Shown here: in pieces, positions 44,374 through 53,207 of the stretch
Numbering within the stretch: the stretch's first letter is position 1
Layout of the letters: the number at the start of each line of letters is the position of its first letter
Assembly: GCF_900091565.1 (NCBI RefSeq)
Contig: NZ_FMCV01000001.1
Span: forward strand, 186,001 to 250,000
Origin: Micromonospora marina
Lineage (GTDB): Bacteria > Actinomycetota > Actinomycetes > Mycobacteriales > Micromonosporaceae
Direction: 5' to 3'
Length of the DNA stretch: 64,000 bases
Program-made: the position numbers and the translations under genes
The notes under the pieces: generated by a model
The model's database searches: none
Told to the model about the DNA's origin: nothing
The model's input: the letters and a program-made list of their open reading frames with translations, nothing else

Positions 44374-45280
44374 GGCTGGGCTCCCTCGCGGCGAAGAGTT
44401 CGGCCACCCGGTGCCGCCGCTGGTCCAGCCGGTGCAGTGGCAGGTCCAGCTCGGCGACCGCGCCGAGGATCTGGTCGTAGGTGGCGTCGTCGGCGAGCGG
44501 GACGAGCAGCAGCCGCCCGTCGCGGGTCACCGGCAGGTCGAGCGCGGTGAGCCGGGCGGCCAGTTCCTCGGTGCCCTCGCTCACCTCGACGGCGAGCACG
44601 TCGGTGGCCGTGGTCATGGCGGACACCCGGTCGGCGCGCAGCAACCGGCCACCGTCGATGGCGACGAGCGTGTCGCAGATCCGCTCCACCTCGCCGAGCA
44701 GGTGCGAGCAGACCACCACCGAGATGCCGAACTCGGTGCCGATCCGGTGGATCAGGGCGAGCATGGCGTCCCGGCCGGCCGGGTCGAGGCCGTTCGTCGG
44801 CTCGTCGAGCAGCAGCAGGTCGGGATCGTGTACGAGCGCCTGGGCGAGCTTGACCCGCTGCTTCATGCCGGTGGAGTAGCCACCGACGGCCCGGTGCCGC
44901 TCCTCGTGCAGACCGACGTGGCGCAGCGCCTCGGAGGCCCGTTCCCGGGCGACGGTGCGCGGCAGCCCGCTGATCCGGCCCAGGTGGGTGACCAGCTCGG
45001 CGGCGGACAGGTCGGGCGGGAGGGCGTCGTGCTCGGGCATGTAGCCGACTCGGGCGCGGACCGCGGCGGGGTCGGTGGTGGGGTCGAGGCCGAGCACCTG
45101 CACCCGGCCGCTGGTCGGCGGGAGCAGACCCAGCAGGATCTTGATCAGAGTGGACTTGCCGGCGCCGTTCGCGCCCACCAGCCCGATGATCCCCGGCTCG
45201 ACCGACACGGTGAGGTCGGCCAACGCGGTGACCCGGCCTCCATACGTCTTGGTCAGCGACTCGGTCGCGAGCAGTGTCAC
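44366..45280 (-). CDS. ABC transporter ATP-binding protein, first of two
   Basis: 304 residues, first gene of the operon. Walker A GANGAGKST near 39, signature YSTGMKQR near 135, Walker B LLLLDEPTNGLD near 155. The last 80 residues are an alpha/beta extension (VLAVEVSEGTEELAARLTALDLPVTRDG), as in drug or antibiotic self-resistance exporters of the CcmA class. GTG start with a TACGCT box seven bases upstream. The operon ATPase-permease-ATPase-permease suggests two related exporters or one four-part complex. Confidence 0.9.
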   Translation of the reverse strand: MTLLATESLTKTYGGRVTALADLTVSVEPGIIGLVGANGAGKSTLIKILLGLLPPTSGRVQVLGLDPTTDPAAVRARVGYMPEHDALPPDLSAAELVTHLGRISGLPRTVARERASEALRHVGLHEERHRAVGGYSTGMKQRVKLAQALVHDPDLLLLDEPTNGLDPAGRDAMLALIHRIGTEFGISVVVCSHLLGEVERICDTLVAIDGGRLLRADRVSAMTTATDVLAVEVSEGTEELAARLTALDLPVTRDGRLLLVPLADDATYDQILGAVAELDLPLHRLDQRRHRVAELFAAREPSHV

Positions 45281-45581
45281 GCCGTTCAGCGTAGAACCCG
45301 GGCGCCTCGCCGGAGCCTCTCCCGACCCCGGCGATCCCCTGATCCTCGGCCACCGCGGCCCCTAGGTGGCGGGAGCCCGGTGGTGTGCTCTCGGCCGGTC
45401 GGCGCGCGCGGGCAGCCGTTCGCACGATCGACCGGCCGCCGCCCACCGGTGAGGATTCGGTCACCCCGGGTCGTCGTCGGCGCGGTCGCCGGACACGCGA
45501 TCACCGGGAGGCCGGGTGGCGCTCTCGACCGATCGCCGGTGGGCTGCGAAACTGTGTGCCGGCCGGTGAGTTGGGGGTTCG
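45281..45581. other. Divergent intergenic region without recognised gene
   Basis: 301 bases between the ABC operon and the APS kinase gene. It holds a TACGCT box at 45288-45293 for the leftward operon. GC-rich, with scattered short CGATCACCGG/CGATCGCCGG direct repeats (45498 and 45530 area). I see no ORF with a ribosome binding site or domain, and no clear promoter for the rightward gene. Confidence 0.5.
45288..45293 (-). promoter_or_regulatory. Putative -10 box of leaderless promoter (ABC-2 operon)
   Basis: TACGCT on the minus strand, seven bases before the GTG at 45280. Confidence 0.45.
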
Positions 45582-47111
45582 ATGAGCAACGGGTGGCTGC
45601 TGCCCGAGGACGTTCTGCGGGATGCGCCGTCGTACGCGCCCAGGCCCGCTGAACTGGCCGATCTCCAGTTGTTGCTGAGCGGGGCGTACGCTCCGCTCAC
45701 CGGTTTCATGAGCCGGGCCGACCTGGCCTCGCTGAACCGGCGCGGCCGGCTGGCCGACGGCACACCGTGGCCGGTGCCGGTGACGCTCCAGGTGCCGGCG
45801 GCGCTCGCCGACGGGCTGGACCCGGCCGACCCGGCCCGCCGGGCGGTGGTGCTCACCGACGGCGAGGGCGCGCCGGTGGCGGCGATGGACGTGACCGACG
45901 TCTGGCCGGGCCGCGAGGGCATGGTGGGCGTCGGGGGCGCGGTGCGCCGCCTGGGCGACGGCGGTCACGGCCCGTTCCAGCGGCTGCGACGCGGCCCCGA
46001 CGAGGTACGCGGGCTGCTGCCGCCGGGCCGGGTGCTCGGCGTGTTCGCCGACCGCCCGCTGCACCGGCCGCAGCTGGCGCAGATCGCGCACGCGGCCCGT
46101 ACGCTCGGCGCGCACCTGCTGGTGATGATCCCGGTGGGCGAGGAGTCGATCAACGGCCTGCCGGCCGAGGCGCTGGTGCGCGGCGTGTTCGCCGCCCGCG
46201 ACCGGATGCCCCCGGCGACGCTCGTGGCGGTGCCGCTGGCCCGGCGGCGCGACGAGATCAGTGACGCGCTGCTGCGGGCCCGGGTCGCCGCCGCGTACGG
46301 GGTGACCCACCTGCTCTCGACCGAGGGCATGCTCTCCGGCGCCGGTCTGCGCGTGCTGGTGCCCCGCGAGCTGGCCTACGACAACCGGGACGGGCAGTGG
46401 CGCTGGCGTGAGGACATCCCGCCGCGCAACCGGCGGCTGGCGCTGAGCACGCGCGAGATCGACGACCTGCTGGACCGGGGGTTCCCGCTGCCCGAGTGGC
46501 ACACCCCGCCGGCGGTGGCGAAGGAACTGGCCCGGGCCCGCCCGCCGCGCCGGCACCGCGGTCTGGTGATCTTCCTGACCGGTCTGTCCGGCTCGGGCAA
46601 GTCGACGATCGCCCGAGGGCTGGCGGACGTGCTCCGCGAGCAGGGCGACCGCACGATCACGCTGCTCGACGGCGACGTGGTGCGGCGGGAACTCTCCGCC
46701 GGTCTGGGGTTCAGCAAGGCCGACCGGGATCTCAACGTGCGCCGGATCGGCTGGGTCGCCGCCGAGATCGCCCGGCACCGGGGCGTCGGCATCTGCTGCC
46801 CGATCGCGCCGTACGCGGCGGCGCGCGCCACCGCCCGGCAGATGGCGGAGACGGCCGGGGCGGGCTTCCTGCTGGTCCACGTGGCGACGCCGCTGGGGGT
46901 GTGTGAGCAGCGTGACCGCAAGGGCCTGTACGCCCGCGCCCGGGCCGGTCTGATCACCGGGATGACCGGGATCGACGACCCGTACGAGGAGCCCACGGAC
47001 GCCGACCTGGTGGTGGACACCTCGGATCTGAGCGTCGAGGAGGCCATCGGGAAGGTGATGGAGCACCTGACCGAGACCGGCTGGGTGGAGCCCCGCCTCC
47101 AGCCCGCCTGA
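45582..47111 (+). CDS. cysC: ATP-sulfurylase-like domain fused to adenylylsulfate (APS) kinase
   Basis: 509 residues. Residues 1-290 resemble ATP sulfurylase (PUA-like start GAYAPLTGFM, then a nucleotidyltransferase fold), but the motif that is normally QxRNPxHxxH reads FADRPLHRPQ (155-164): RN is replaced by DR and the second His by Gln, so this half is probably not a working sulfurylase. Residues about 320-500 are a complete APS kinase with P-loop GLSGSGKST, DGDVVRREL, FSKADRDLNVRRIGW and KGLYARARAG. It makes PAPS from APS. No cysDN or cysH is nearby. GGGGG precedes the ATG. Confidence 0.88.
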   Translation: MSNGWLLPEDVLRDAPSYAPRPAELADLQLLLSGAYAPLTGFMSRADLASLNRRGRLADGTPWPVPVTLQVPAALADGLDPADPARRAVVLTDGEGAPVAAMDVTDVWPGREGMVGVGGAVRRLGDGGHGPFQRLRRGPDEVRGLLPPGRVLGVFADRPLHRPQLAQIAHAARTLGAHLLVMIPVGEESINGLPAEALVRGVFAARDRMPPATLVAVPLARRRDEISDALLRARVAAAYGVTHLLSTEGMLSGAGLRVLVPRELAYDNRDGQWRWREDIPPRNRRLALSTREIDDLLDRGFPLPEWHTPPAVAKELARARPPRRHRGLVIFLTGLSGSGKSTIARGLADVLREQGDRTITLLDGDVVRRELSAGLGFSKADRDLNVRRIGWVAAEIARHRGVGICCPIAPYAAARATARQMAETAGAGFLLVHVATPLGVCEQRDRKGLYARARAGLITGMTGIDDPYEEPTDADLVVDTSDLSVEEAIGKVMEHLTETGWVEPRLQPA

Positions 47112-47142
47112 CCGCCGGCCGCGTTCCGGCATCCCGCATCTC

Positions 47143-47177
47143 GACCGCCGTCGTCCGGCTTCCGGACGGCGGCGGTC
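47143..47177 (+). terminator. Hairpin terminator after cysC
   Basis: GACCGCCGTCGTCCGG and CCGGACGGCGGCGGTC form a 16-bp stem with one mismatch and a 3-base loop, 31 bases after the stop. Confidence 0.65.
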
Positions 47178-47202
47178 TCGCATCACCCCTCTCTGCGCGG
47201 TA

Positions 47203-47224
47203 GTGTTCGCCTTTGTTGGAACAC
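47203..47224. promoter_or_regulatory. Inverted repeat upstream of DeoR-type regulator
   Basis: GTGTTC (47203-47208) and GAACAC (47219-47224) are an exact 6-base inverted repeat with a 10-base spacer; GAAC/GTTC at 47219-47228 overlaps it. The place, 56 bases before the start, suits an autoregulatory operator of the DeoR protein. Confidence 0.4.
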
Positions 47225-47279
47225 GTTCGACCGCGTGGAGCGTACGCGTGGTCGGTGAGGCGCGGAGGTGAGCCGGGGG

Positions 47280-48068
47280 ATGCTGGCGCGGCAGCGGCAG
47301 ACCGCCATCCTGGAACGACTGCGCCGCGCCGGTGGCGTCCGGGTCACCGAGCTGGCGGCCGAGTTCGGCGTCTCCGACATGACCATCCGGCGCGACCTGG
47401 ACACGCTGCACGAACAGGGCCTGCTCGCCAAGGTGCACGGCGGCGCGACGCCCGCCGGCCCCGGCTCGACCGACGAGCCCGGCTTCCACGCCAAGTCCGT
47501 CCGCCAGTCCGCGGAGAAGGCCGCCATCGCCGAGCACGCCGCAGGGCTGGTCCGGCCCGGCGCCGCGATCGCGCTGTCCGCCGGCACCACCACCGCCGAG
47601 CTGGCCCGGCGGCTGGTGGACGTGCCCGGCCTCACAGTCGTCACCAACTCGCTGCCGGTGGCGGAGGCCCTGCACGTCGGTGGCCGGCCGGACCAGACGG
47701 TGGTGCTCACCGGCGGCGTCCGCACGCCGTCGGACGCGCTAGTCGGCCCGCTCGCCGTGGCCGCGATCGCCGCACTGCACCTGGACCTGCTCTTCCTCGG
47801 CGTGCACGGGATCAGCGAACGGGCCGGCTTCACCACGCCCAATCTGATGGAGGCGGACACGAACCGGGCACTCGTGGCGGCGGCGGACCGGCTGGTGGTG
47901 CTCGCTGACCACACCAAGTGGGGCACTGTCGGCATCTCGTCGATCGTGCCGCTGGACGCGGCGGACGTGCTGGTCACCGACGACCGATTGGCGCCCGAGG
48001 CTCGACGGGTACTCGAGGACAGGGTGGGCGAGCTGGTGACCGTGCCCACGACGAGGGGAGCGGAGTGA
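47280..48068 (+). CDS. DeoR/GlpR family transcriptional regulator
   Basis: 262 residues. The N-terminal helix-turn-helix VRVTELAAEFGVSDMTIRRDLDTL is near 20-43, followed by GLLAKVHGGA, the DeoR hinge. The C-terminal DeoRC sugar-phosphate sensor has LSAGTTTAELARRL and ADHTKWG. It likely represses the adjacent galT until a phosphorylated sugar binds. Start is ATG 47280 or GTG 47268; GGAGG at 47264 fits ATG 47280 better. Its stop overlaps galT (GTGA). Confidence 0.87.
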   Translation: MLARQRQTAILERLRRAGGVRVTELAAEFGVSDMTIRRDLDTLHEQGLLAKVHGGATPAGPGSTDEPGFHAKSVRQSAEKAAIAEHAAGLVRPGAAIALSAGTTTAELARRLVDVPGLTVVTNSLPVAEALHVGGRPDQTVVLTGGVRTPSDALVGPLAVAAIAALHLDLLFLGVHGISERAGFTTPNLMEADTNRALVAAADRLVVLADHTKWGTVGISSIVPLDAADVLVTDDRLAPEARRVLEDRVGELVTVPTTRGAE

Positions 48069-49138
48069 AGCGTACGCAGATCGCGCTGGCCGACGGTCGC
48101 GAGCTGATCTACTTCGACGAGCGGGACGACGCGGTCCGCGACCAGCCGGACCGGCGGGATCTGCCCCCTCCCCCGCCTGCCTCACAACTGCGGTACGACC
48201 CGCTGACCGACGAGTGGGTGGCGGTGGCGGTGCACCGGCAGACCCGGACCTTCCTGCCCCCGGCCGACCAGTGCCCGCTGTGCCCGTCCCGCGGCGAACG
48301 GCACAGCGAGATCCCGGCGCCCGGCTACGACGTGGTCGTGTTCGAGAACCGGTTCCCCTCGCTGAGCCAGCGGGTGGCCGACGAACCGGCCGAGATCACG
48401 CCGTTCACCCCGGTACGCCCCGCCCGCGGCAGGTGCGAGGTGGTCTGCTTCACCGACGACCACACCGCCTCGTTCGCCCGGCTCTCCCCGCAGCGGGTGC
48501 GGACGGTGCTCGACGTGCTCGCCGACCGCACCACCGCGTTGAGCGCGCTGCCCGGCGTGGAGCAGGTCTTCCCGTTCGAGAACCGGGGCGTGGAGATCGG
48601 GGTGACGCTGCACCACCCGCACGGGCAGATCTACGCGTACCCGTTCGTCACGCCGCGCACCCGGACGATGCTGGCCGCCGCCCGGCGGTACGCCGACCGC
48701 ACCGGGGGCAACCTCTACGCCGACGTGCTCGCCGCCGAACGGGCCACCGGGGAGCGGGTGGTGACGAGCAACGAGCACTGGACCGCGTACGTCCCGGCGG
48801 CGGCCCGCTGGCCGTTCGAGGTGCACGTGGCGCCGCACCGGCCGGTGCCGGACATCCCGGCGCTCGACGACGCCGAGCGGGACGCCTTCGGGCCGCTCTA
48901 CCTGGACCTGTTGCGCCGCTTCGACGGGCTGTTCGACCTGCCGATGCCGTACATCGCGGCCTGGCACCAGGCACCGGTACGGATCGACCGGGAGCTGGGC
49001 CACCTGCACCTTCAGCTGTTCAGCATCCGGCGGGCCAGGGACAAGCTGAAGTACCTGGCCGGGTCGGAGTCCGGCATGGGCGTGTTCATCAACGACATCG
49101 CCCCGGAACGAGCCGCCGACCTGCTCCGCACCGCTTGA
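48065..49138 (+). CDS. galT: Galactose-1-phosphate uridylyltransferase
   Basis: 357 residues of the HIT superfamily. The nucleophile histidine is in HHPHGQIYAYPF near residue 185 (family HPHGQ), and CPLCP with downstream His is the zinc site. It exchanges UMP between UDP-glucose and galactose-1-phosphate in the Leloir pathway. GTG at 48065 overlaps the regulator stop, so the two are coupled. No galK or galE follows; instead a repeat copy begins right at the 3' end. The open frame upstream of 48065 is not galT-like. Confidence 0.93.
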   Translation: MKRTQIALADGRELIYFDERDDAVRDQPDRRDLPPPPPASQLRYDPLTDEWVAVAVHRQTRTFLPPADQCPLCPSRGERHSEIPAPGYDVVVFENRFPSLSQRVADEPAEITPFTPVRPARGRCEVVCFTDDHTASFARLSPQRVRTVLDVLADRTTALSALPGVEQVFPFENRGVEIGVTLHHPHGQIYAYPFVTPRTRTMLAAARRYADRTGGNLYADVLAAERATGERVVTSNEHWTAYVPAAARWPFEVHVAPHRPVPDIPALDDAERDAFGPLYLDLLRRFDGLFDLPMPYIAAWHQAPVRIDRELGHLHLQLFSIRRARDKLKYLAGSESGMGVFINDIAPERAADLLRTA

Positions 49139-49190
49139 AAGGACGGGCCCCCTATTAACGCCTGCGGTAGAGGAAGGGCCCCTTCTTAAC
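49139..49190. repeat. GGGCCCC palindromic repeat, copy C
   Basis: Starts inside the two bases after the galT stop: GGACGGGCCCCCTATTAACG, then CTGCGGTAGAGGAAGGGCCC and so on. It matches the left half of copy A (10724-10775) almost base for base, including GCCTGCGGTAGAGGAAGGGC. The right, inverted arm is missing. Confidence 0.8.
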
Positions 49191-49422
49191 CACCACGGCC
49201 GAGCATGGGGGCGCGGGGGGCCCGGGACAGGACCCCCCGCAGGGAAGGGACGGCTGGCTGCGGTCAGCAGCCGCGAAGGTCGGGCCGGGCGGCGCAAGGC
49301 CACGGCCCACCTTCCTGGACGCGACTGGCATCTCGTCCACCCTGTCAACGAGGGCGCACCGGACGAAGTCACGCCGTCCCGGCGTCGTCCGGTCGACACG
49401 CCGGGCCGTCGGTCCCGAGAGT
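49191..49422. other. Intergenic DNA between two repeat copies
   Basis: 232 bases between galT and icd with no gene seen. One hairpin, GCGGGGGG/CCCCCCGC at 49213-49240. Long frames here on either strand are low-complexity and lack start signals. It may be the remains of a lost gene bounded by repeats. Confidence 0.4.
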
Positions 49423-49475
49423 GTTAAGAAGGGCCCCTTCTACAACGCGAGGCGTTAACAAGGGGCCCTTCCTTA
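49423..49475. repeat. GGGCCCC palindromic repeat, copy D
   Basis: Starts GTTAAGAAGGGCCCCTTCTA, turns at GCGAGGC and ends with AACAAGGGGCCCTTCCTTAC. Its right arm pairs with the left arm at 16 or more positions. It ends four bases before the icd stop, again at a 3' end, and can serve as terminator for icd. Confidence 0.8.
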
Positions 49476-49479
49476 CGCG

Positions 49480-50697
49480 TCAGGCGGCGAGCTTGCGCGC
49501 CAGGTTCTCGTCGAGCGCGTTCATGAACTCGTCGGTGGTCAGCCACGGGGCGTCCCGCGAGATGAGCAGCGCGAGGTCCTTGGTCATCTGGCCGCCCTCG
49601 ACGGTCTCCACGATGACCTTCTCCAGCGTGTCGGCGAACTGGGTGACCGCCGGGGTGCCGTCCAGCTTGCCCCGGTGGGCCAGGCCCCGGGTCCAGGCGT
49701 AGATCGAGGCGATCGGGTTGGTCGAGGTCTTCTCGCCCTTCTGGTACTGCCGGTAGTGCCGGGTGACGGTGCCGTGCGCGGCCTCGGCCTCGACGGTGCG
49801 GCCGTCCGGGGAGAGCAGCACCGAGGTCATCAGGCCGAGCGAGCCGAAGCCCTGCGCGACGGTGTCGGACTGCACGTCGCCGTCGTAGTTCTTGCACGCC
49901 CAGACGTACCCGCCCTCCCACTTGAGCGCGGCGGCGACCATGTCGTCGATCAGCCGGTGCTCGTAGGTCAGGCCGGCGGCGTCGAACTCGGCCTTGAACT
50001 CGTTCTCGAACACCTCGGCGAAGATGTCCTTGAACCGGCCGTCGTACGCCTTGAGGATGGTGTTCTTGGTCGACATGTAGACCGGGTAGCCGCGGTCCAG
50101 GCCGTACCGGAACGAGGCGCGGGCGAAGTCCCGGATCGACTCGTCGTAGTTGTACATGCCCATGGCGATGCCGCCGCCGGGAAAGTTGGCGACCTCCATC
50201 TCCATCGGGGTGCCGCCGTCGGCCGGGGTGTAGGTGATGGTCACCGTGCCCGGGCCGGGGACGACGAAGTCGGTGGCCTTGTACTGGTCGCCGTGCGCGT
50301 GCCGGCCGATGATGATCGGCTTGGTCCAGCCCGGGACGAGCCGCGGCACGTTCGACATGATGATCGGCTCGCGGAAGACCACACCGCCGAGGATGTTGCG
50401 GATGGTGCCGTTCGGCGACCGCCACATCTTCTTCAGGCCGAACTCCTCCACCCGGGCCTCGTCCGGGGTGATGGTGGCGCACTTGACGCCGACGCCGTGC
50501 TCCTTGATGGCGTTGGCGGCGTCGACGGTGACCTGGTCGTCGGTGGCGTCACGGTGCTGGATCGACAGGTCGTAGTAGTGCAGGTCGACGTCGAGGTAGG
50601 GCAGGATCAGCTGCTCCCGGATCTGCTTCCAGATGATCCGGGTCATCTCATCGCCGTCGATCTCCACGACCGGGTTGTTTACCTTGATCTTCGCCAT
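49480..50697 (-). CDS. icd: NADP-dependent isocitrate dehydrogenase, homodimeric type II
   Basis: 405 residues. The opening [20 protein letters not shown] and [12 protein letters not shown] (phosphate-binding Ser/Asn and Arg) are those of the eukaryote-like IDP family, also found as Icd1 in mycobacteria. [27 protein letters not shown] near 300-326 binds NADP. It converts isocitrate to 2-oxoglutarate in the TCA cycle. GAGAGGAGC lies before the ATG. Single gene with repeat copy D at its 3' end. Confidence 0.95.
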   Translation of the reverse strand: MAKIKVNNPVVEIDGDEMTRIIWKQIREQLILPYLDVDLHYYDLSIQHRDATDDQVTVDAANAIKEHGVGVKCATITPDEARVEEFGLKKMWRSPNGTIRNILGGVVFREPIIMSNVPRLVPGWTKPIIIGRHAHGDQYKATDFVVPGPGTVTITYTPADGGTPMEMEVANFPGGGIAMGMYNYDESIRDFARASFRYGLDRGYPVYMSTKNTILKAYDGRFKDIFAEVFENEFKAEFDAAGLTYEHRLIDDMVAAALKWEGGYVWACKNYDGDVQSDTVAQGFGSLGLMTSVLLSPDGRTVEAEAAHGTVTRHYRQYQKGEKTSTNPIASIYAWTRGLAHRGKLDGTPAVTQFADTLEKVIVETVEGGQMTKDLALLISRDAPWLTTDEFMNALDENLARKLAA

Positions 50698-50910
50698 CGG
50701 CCGGCGCTCCTCTCGGGGGACACGTGCTCAAGCAGTACGAGCGTACTGGAAACTGGCCGGCAGTCCCCAGGCGGCCCGGGTGGACCGACGGAAAAGCGGG
50801 CTGCGCCGCGACCCGCTGGCATCGTCGGCCGACGCCGCGCAGCCGCACCATCGGGTCTATCACGGTCATTGCACTCTCCGACGGCGAGGGCCCTTCTTCC
50901 AGCCTCGCGG

Positions 50911-51136
50911 CGAGGCGTTTCCCGATGCCACGCAGGCGCACTGGCAGGCCGCCGACCGGCTCGACCCGGGGTCCGTCACCGACGACGGCCGTGGAGCTGT
51001 TCCACCCGGCGCTGCCGGCCCGGCTGCTGACGCCGTTGCGCGCCGCCGGCCGGCTGCGGGTGGTCGAGGGCGAGACGTCCCTCGCCCCGGGGGTACGGCT
51101 GCTGCACACGCCCGGCCACCAGTCGGTGCTCGTCCC
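50911..51136 (+). pseudogene. Remnant of a metallo-beta-lactamase-fold hydrolase gene
   Basis: Two pieces in different frames resemble the middle of MBL-fold hydrolases: EAFPDATQAHWQAADR (from 50912), then after a frame change between about 50960 and 50990 FHPALPARLLTPLRAAGRLR, VVEGETSLAPGVRLLHTPGH and QSVLV. The TPGHQSV histidine motif is kept, but the N-terminal HxHxDH half and the C-terminus are missing. It lies between icd and mdh and is followed by a palindromic repeat, so deletion by repeat insertion or recombination is plausible. The rest of 50698-51294 holds only repeats and a terminator. Confidence 0.6.
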
Positions 51137-51157
51137 CCCACCCTCCACCGGCCGCCG

Positions 51158-51220
51158 CGTCGATCATGAGGTTGGCGGCGGGAACGGAGATCGACTCAGC
51201 CGTCAACTTCATGATCGACG
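51158..51220. repeat. CGTCGATCATGA palindromic repeat
   Basis: Arms CGTCGATCATGAGGTTG (51158-51174) and CAACTTCATGATCGACG (51204-51220) match at 16 of 17 positions with a 29-base middle. It begins where similarity to the MBL-fold remnant stops. I recall similar elements as common in Micromonospora-type genomes. Confidence 0.75.
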
Positions 51221-51241
51221 GGGTGGCCGGTGGGTGCGGAC

Positions 51242-51278
51242 GGCGCAGGCCCGCCGGCGGAGCCGGCGGGCCTGCGCC
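51242..51278. terminator. Hairpin terminator of mdh
   Basis: GGCGCAGGCCCGCCGGC and its exact complement form a 17-bp stem with loop GGA, 17 bases past the mdh stop on the minus strand. Confidence 0.7.
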
Positions 51279-51294
51279 ACGCAGCGGTCGGGTG

Positions 51295-52245
51295 TCACAT
51301 GCTGGCGACGTCGCCCTGCTTGGCGCGGACGGCCTCGGCGGCCCCCTTCAGCGCGGCCAGCTCGTCGGCGTCCAGGTCGGTCTCGACGACCCGCTTCACG
51401 CCCTCGGCGCCGATCTCGGCCTCGACGCCCAGGTAGACGCCGGAGATGCCGTACTCGCCGTCGACCCAGGCGCAGACCGGCATGACCGCGCCGGAGTCCT
51501 CGGCCACGGCCTTCGCCATCCGGGCCGCGGCGGCGGACGGGGCGTAGTACGCGGAACCGGTCTTGAGCAGCGCGACGACCTCGGCGCCACCGTTGCGGGT
51601 CTTGACGACCAGCTCCTCGATCTGCTCGGCCGGCATGACGTCACGCAGCGGCTTGCCGTTCACGGTGCTCTTGGACGGCACCGGGACCATGGTGTCGCCG
51701 TGCGAGCCGAGCGTCAGGGTCCGTACCGACTTCACCGGCACGCTCAGCGCCTCGGCGACGAAGTTGGTGAACCGGGCGGTGTCCAGCATGCCCGCCTGGC
51801 CGAGCACCCGGTTCTTCGGGAACTGGGTGGCGAGCTGGGCCAGCGCGGTCATCTCGTCGAGCGGGTTCGACACCACGATGACGACGGCGTTCGGGGCGTA
51901 CTTGGCGACGTTCTCGGAGACCTGCCGGACGATCTTGGCGTTGGTCTCCAGCAGGTCCATCCGGCTCATGCCCGGCTTGCGCGGCAGGCCGGCGGTGATG
52001 ACGACGACGTCCGAGCCCTCGATGGCGTCGTAGCCCTCGCCGTTCGGGCCGGTGGTGACGCCGACGACAGTGGTCTCGAAGCCCTCGACCGCGCGGGACT
52101 GGTTGAGGTCGAGCGCGAGACCCGCCGGCTTACCCTCCACGATGTCGGTGATGACGACGGTGTCGAAGACGTCGTACTCGGCCAGGCGCTGTGCGGTGGT
52201 GGAGCCGTAGAAACCGGCGCCGACGACAGTGACCTTCTTACCCAT
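51295..52245 (-). CDS. mdh: Malate dehydrogenase (LDH-like type)
   Basis: 316 residues. NAD site VVGAGFYGSTTAQ near residues 6-18. The malate specificity arginine lies in TAGLPRKPGMSRMDLL near 90, and the catalytic histidine in LGSHGDTMVPVP near 180. This tetrameric LDH-like MDH oxidises malate to oxaloacetate. ATG preceded by GGGAG. Neighbour to folD (99 bases away, same strand) and icd, so TCA genes are clustered but apparently separate transcripts. Confidence 0.95.
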   Translation of the reverse strand: MGKKVTVVGAGFYGSTTAQRLAEYDVFDTVVITDIVEGKPAGLALDLNQSRAVEGFETTVVGVTTGPNGEGYDAIEGSDVVVITAGLPRKPGMSRMDLLETNAKIVRQVSENVAKYAPNAVVIVVSNPLDEMTALAQLATQFPKNRVLGQAGMLDTARFTNFVAEALSVPVKSVRTLTLGSHGDTMVPVPSKSTVNGKPLRDVMPAEQIEELVVKTRNGGAEVVALLKTGSAYYAPSAAAARMAKAVAEDSGAVMPVCAWVDGEYGISGVYLGVEAEIGAEGVKRVVETDLDADELAALKGAAEAVRAKQGDVASM

Positions 52246-52343
52246 GGTCGTCCAACTCCCTGATACCAGTCGGTTTTCCGGACCGTATCAGCCATCCTGG
52301 CACCGATCGGGTCAGGGGCGGACGGTTATGACCTGCCTGGGTG

Positions 52344-53207
52344 TCAGGCGGTCCGCTCGGCCCGTTCGACCACGTTCGTCAGCAGCATCGCCCGGGTCAT
52401 CGGGCCGACGCCGCCGGGCATCGGCACCAGCTTTCCGGCGACCTCGGCCACCTCCGGGTCCACGTCACCGGTGTAGCGGCCCTTGCCGTCCTCGCCGATC
52501 ACCCGGGTGATACCGACGTCCACCACCGTCGCACCGGGGCTGATCATGTCGGCGGTGAGCAGGCCGGGCACCCCGGCGGCGACGATGACGACGTCCGCGG
52601 CGCGGGTGTGCGCGGCCAGGTCGAGCGTGCCGGTGTGGCAGAGCGTCACGGTGGCGTTCTCGCTGCGCCGGGTCAGCAACAGACCCAGCGGGCGGCCGAC
52701 CGTGTTGCCCCGGCCGACCACAGCCACGTTCGCGCCGCGCAGCGGCACGTCGTGCCGGCGCAGCAGTTCCACGACGCCGCGCGGGGTGCAGGGCAGCGGC
52801 CCGTCGTACCCGAGGACGAGCCGGCCCAGGTTGACCGGGTGCAGCCCGTCGGCGTCCTTGTCCGGGTCGATCGACTCCAGCGCGCGCTGCGTGTCGAGGT
52901 GACCGGGGAGCGGGAGCTGGACGATGTAGCCGTGGCAGGCCGGGTCGGCGTTCAGCTCGGCGAGCGCCGCGTCGAGCTGCTCCTGGGTGGCGTCGGCCGG
53001 CAACGTGACGCGCAGCGAGGCGATGCCGACCTCGGCGCAGTCGCGGTGCTTGCCGTTGACGTACGCCTGGGAGCCGGGGTCCTCGCCGACCAGCACCGTG
53101 CCGAGGCCGGGGTTGATGCCGCGTTCCGCGAGTGCTTTCACCCGGGCCCGTAGCTCGTCCTTGATCTCCGCCGCGGTGGCCTTGCCGTCCAGGATCGTCG
53201 CCGTCAC
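52344..53207 (-). CDS. folD: Methylenetetrahydrofolate dehydrogenase/cyclohydrolase
   Basis: 287 residues, full family length. The catalytic Tyr/Lys pair is in [18 protein letters not shown] near 45-60; the NADP region contains [16 protein letters not shown] near 160 and [11 protein letters not shown]. The end [17 protein letters not shown] is invariant for FolD. It makes 10-formyl-THF, which PurN and PurH at the other end of the window consume. GTG start at 53207. A 9-base inverted repeat lies just upstream. Confidence 0.95.
   Translation of the reverse strand: MTATILDGKATAAEIKDELRARVKALAERGINPGLGTVLVGEDPGSQAYVNGKHRDCAEVGIASLRVTLPADATQEQLDAALAELNADPACHGYIVQLPLPGHLDTQRALESIDPDKDADGLHPVNLGRLVLGYDGPLPCTPRGVVELLRRHDVPLRGANVAVVGRGNTVGRPLGLLLTRRSENATVTLCHTGTLDLAAHTRAADVVIVAAGVPGLLTADMISPGATVVDVGITRVIGEDGKGRYTGDVDPEVAEVAGKLVPMPGGVGPMTRAMLLTNVVERAERTA

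Noticed and set aside
45501..47675. A 724-codon open frame on the minus strand
   Set aside because: Antisense to the APS kinase fusion and DeoR genes, with His/Arg/Gly-rich sequence and no recognisable domain.
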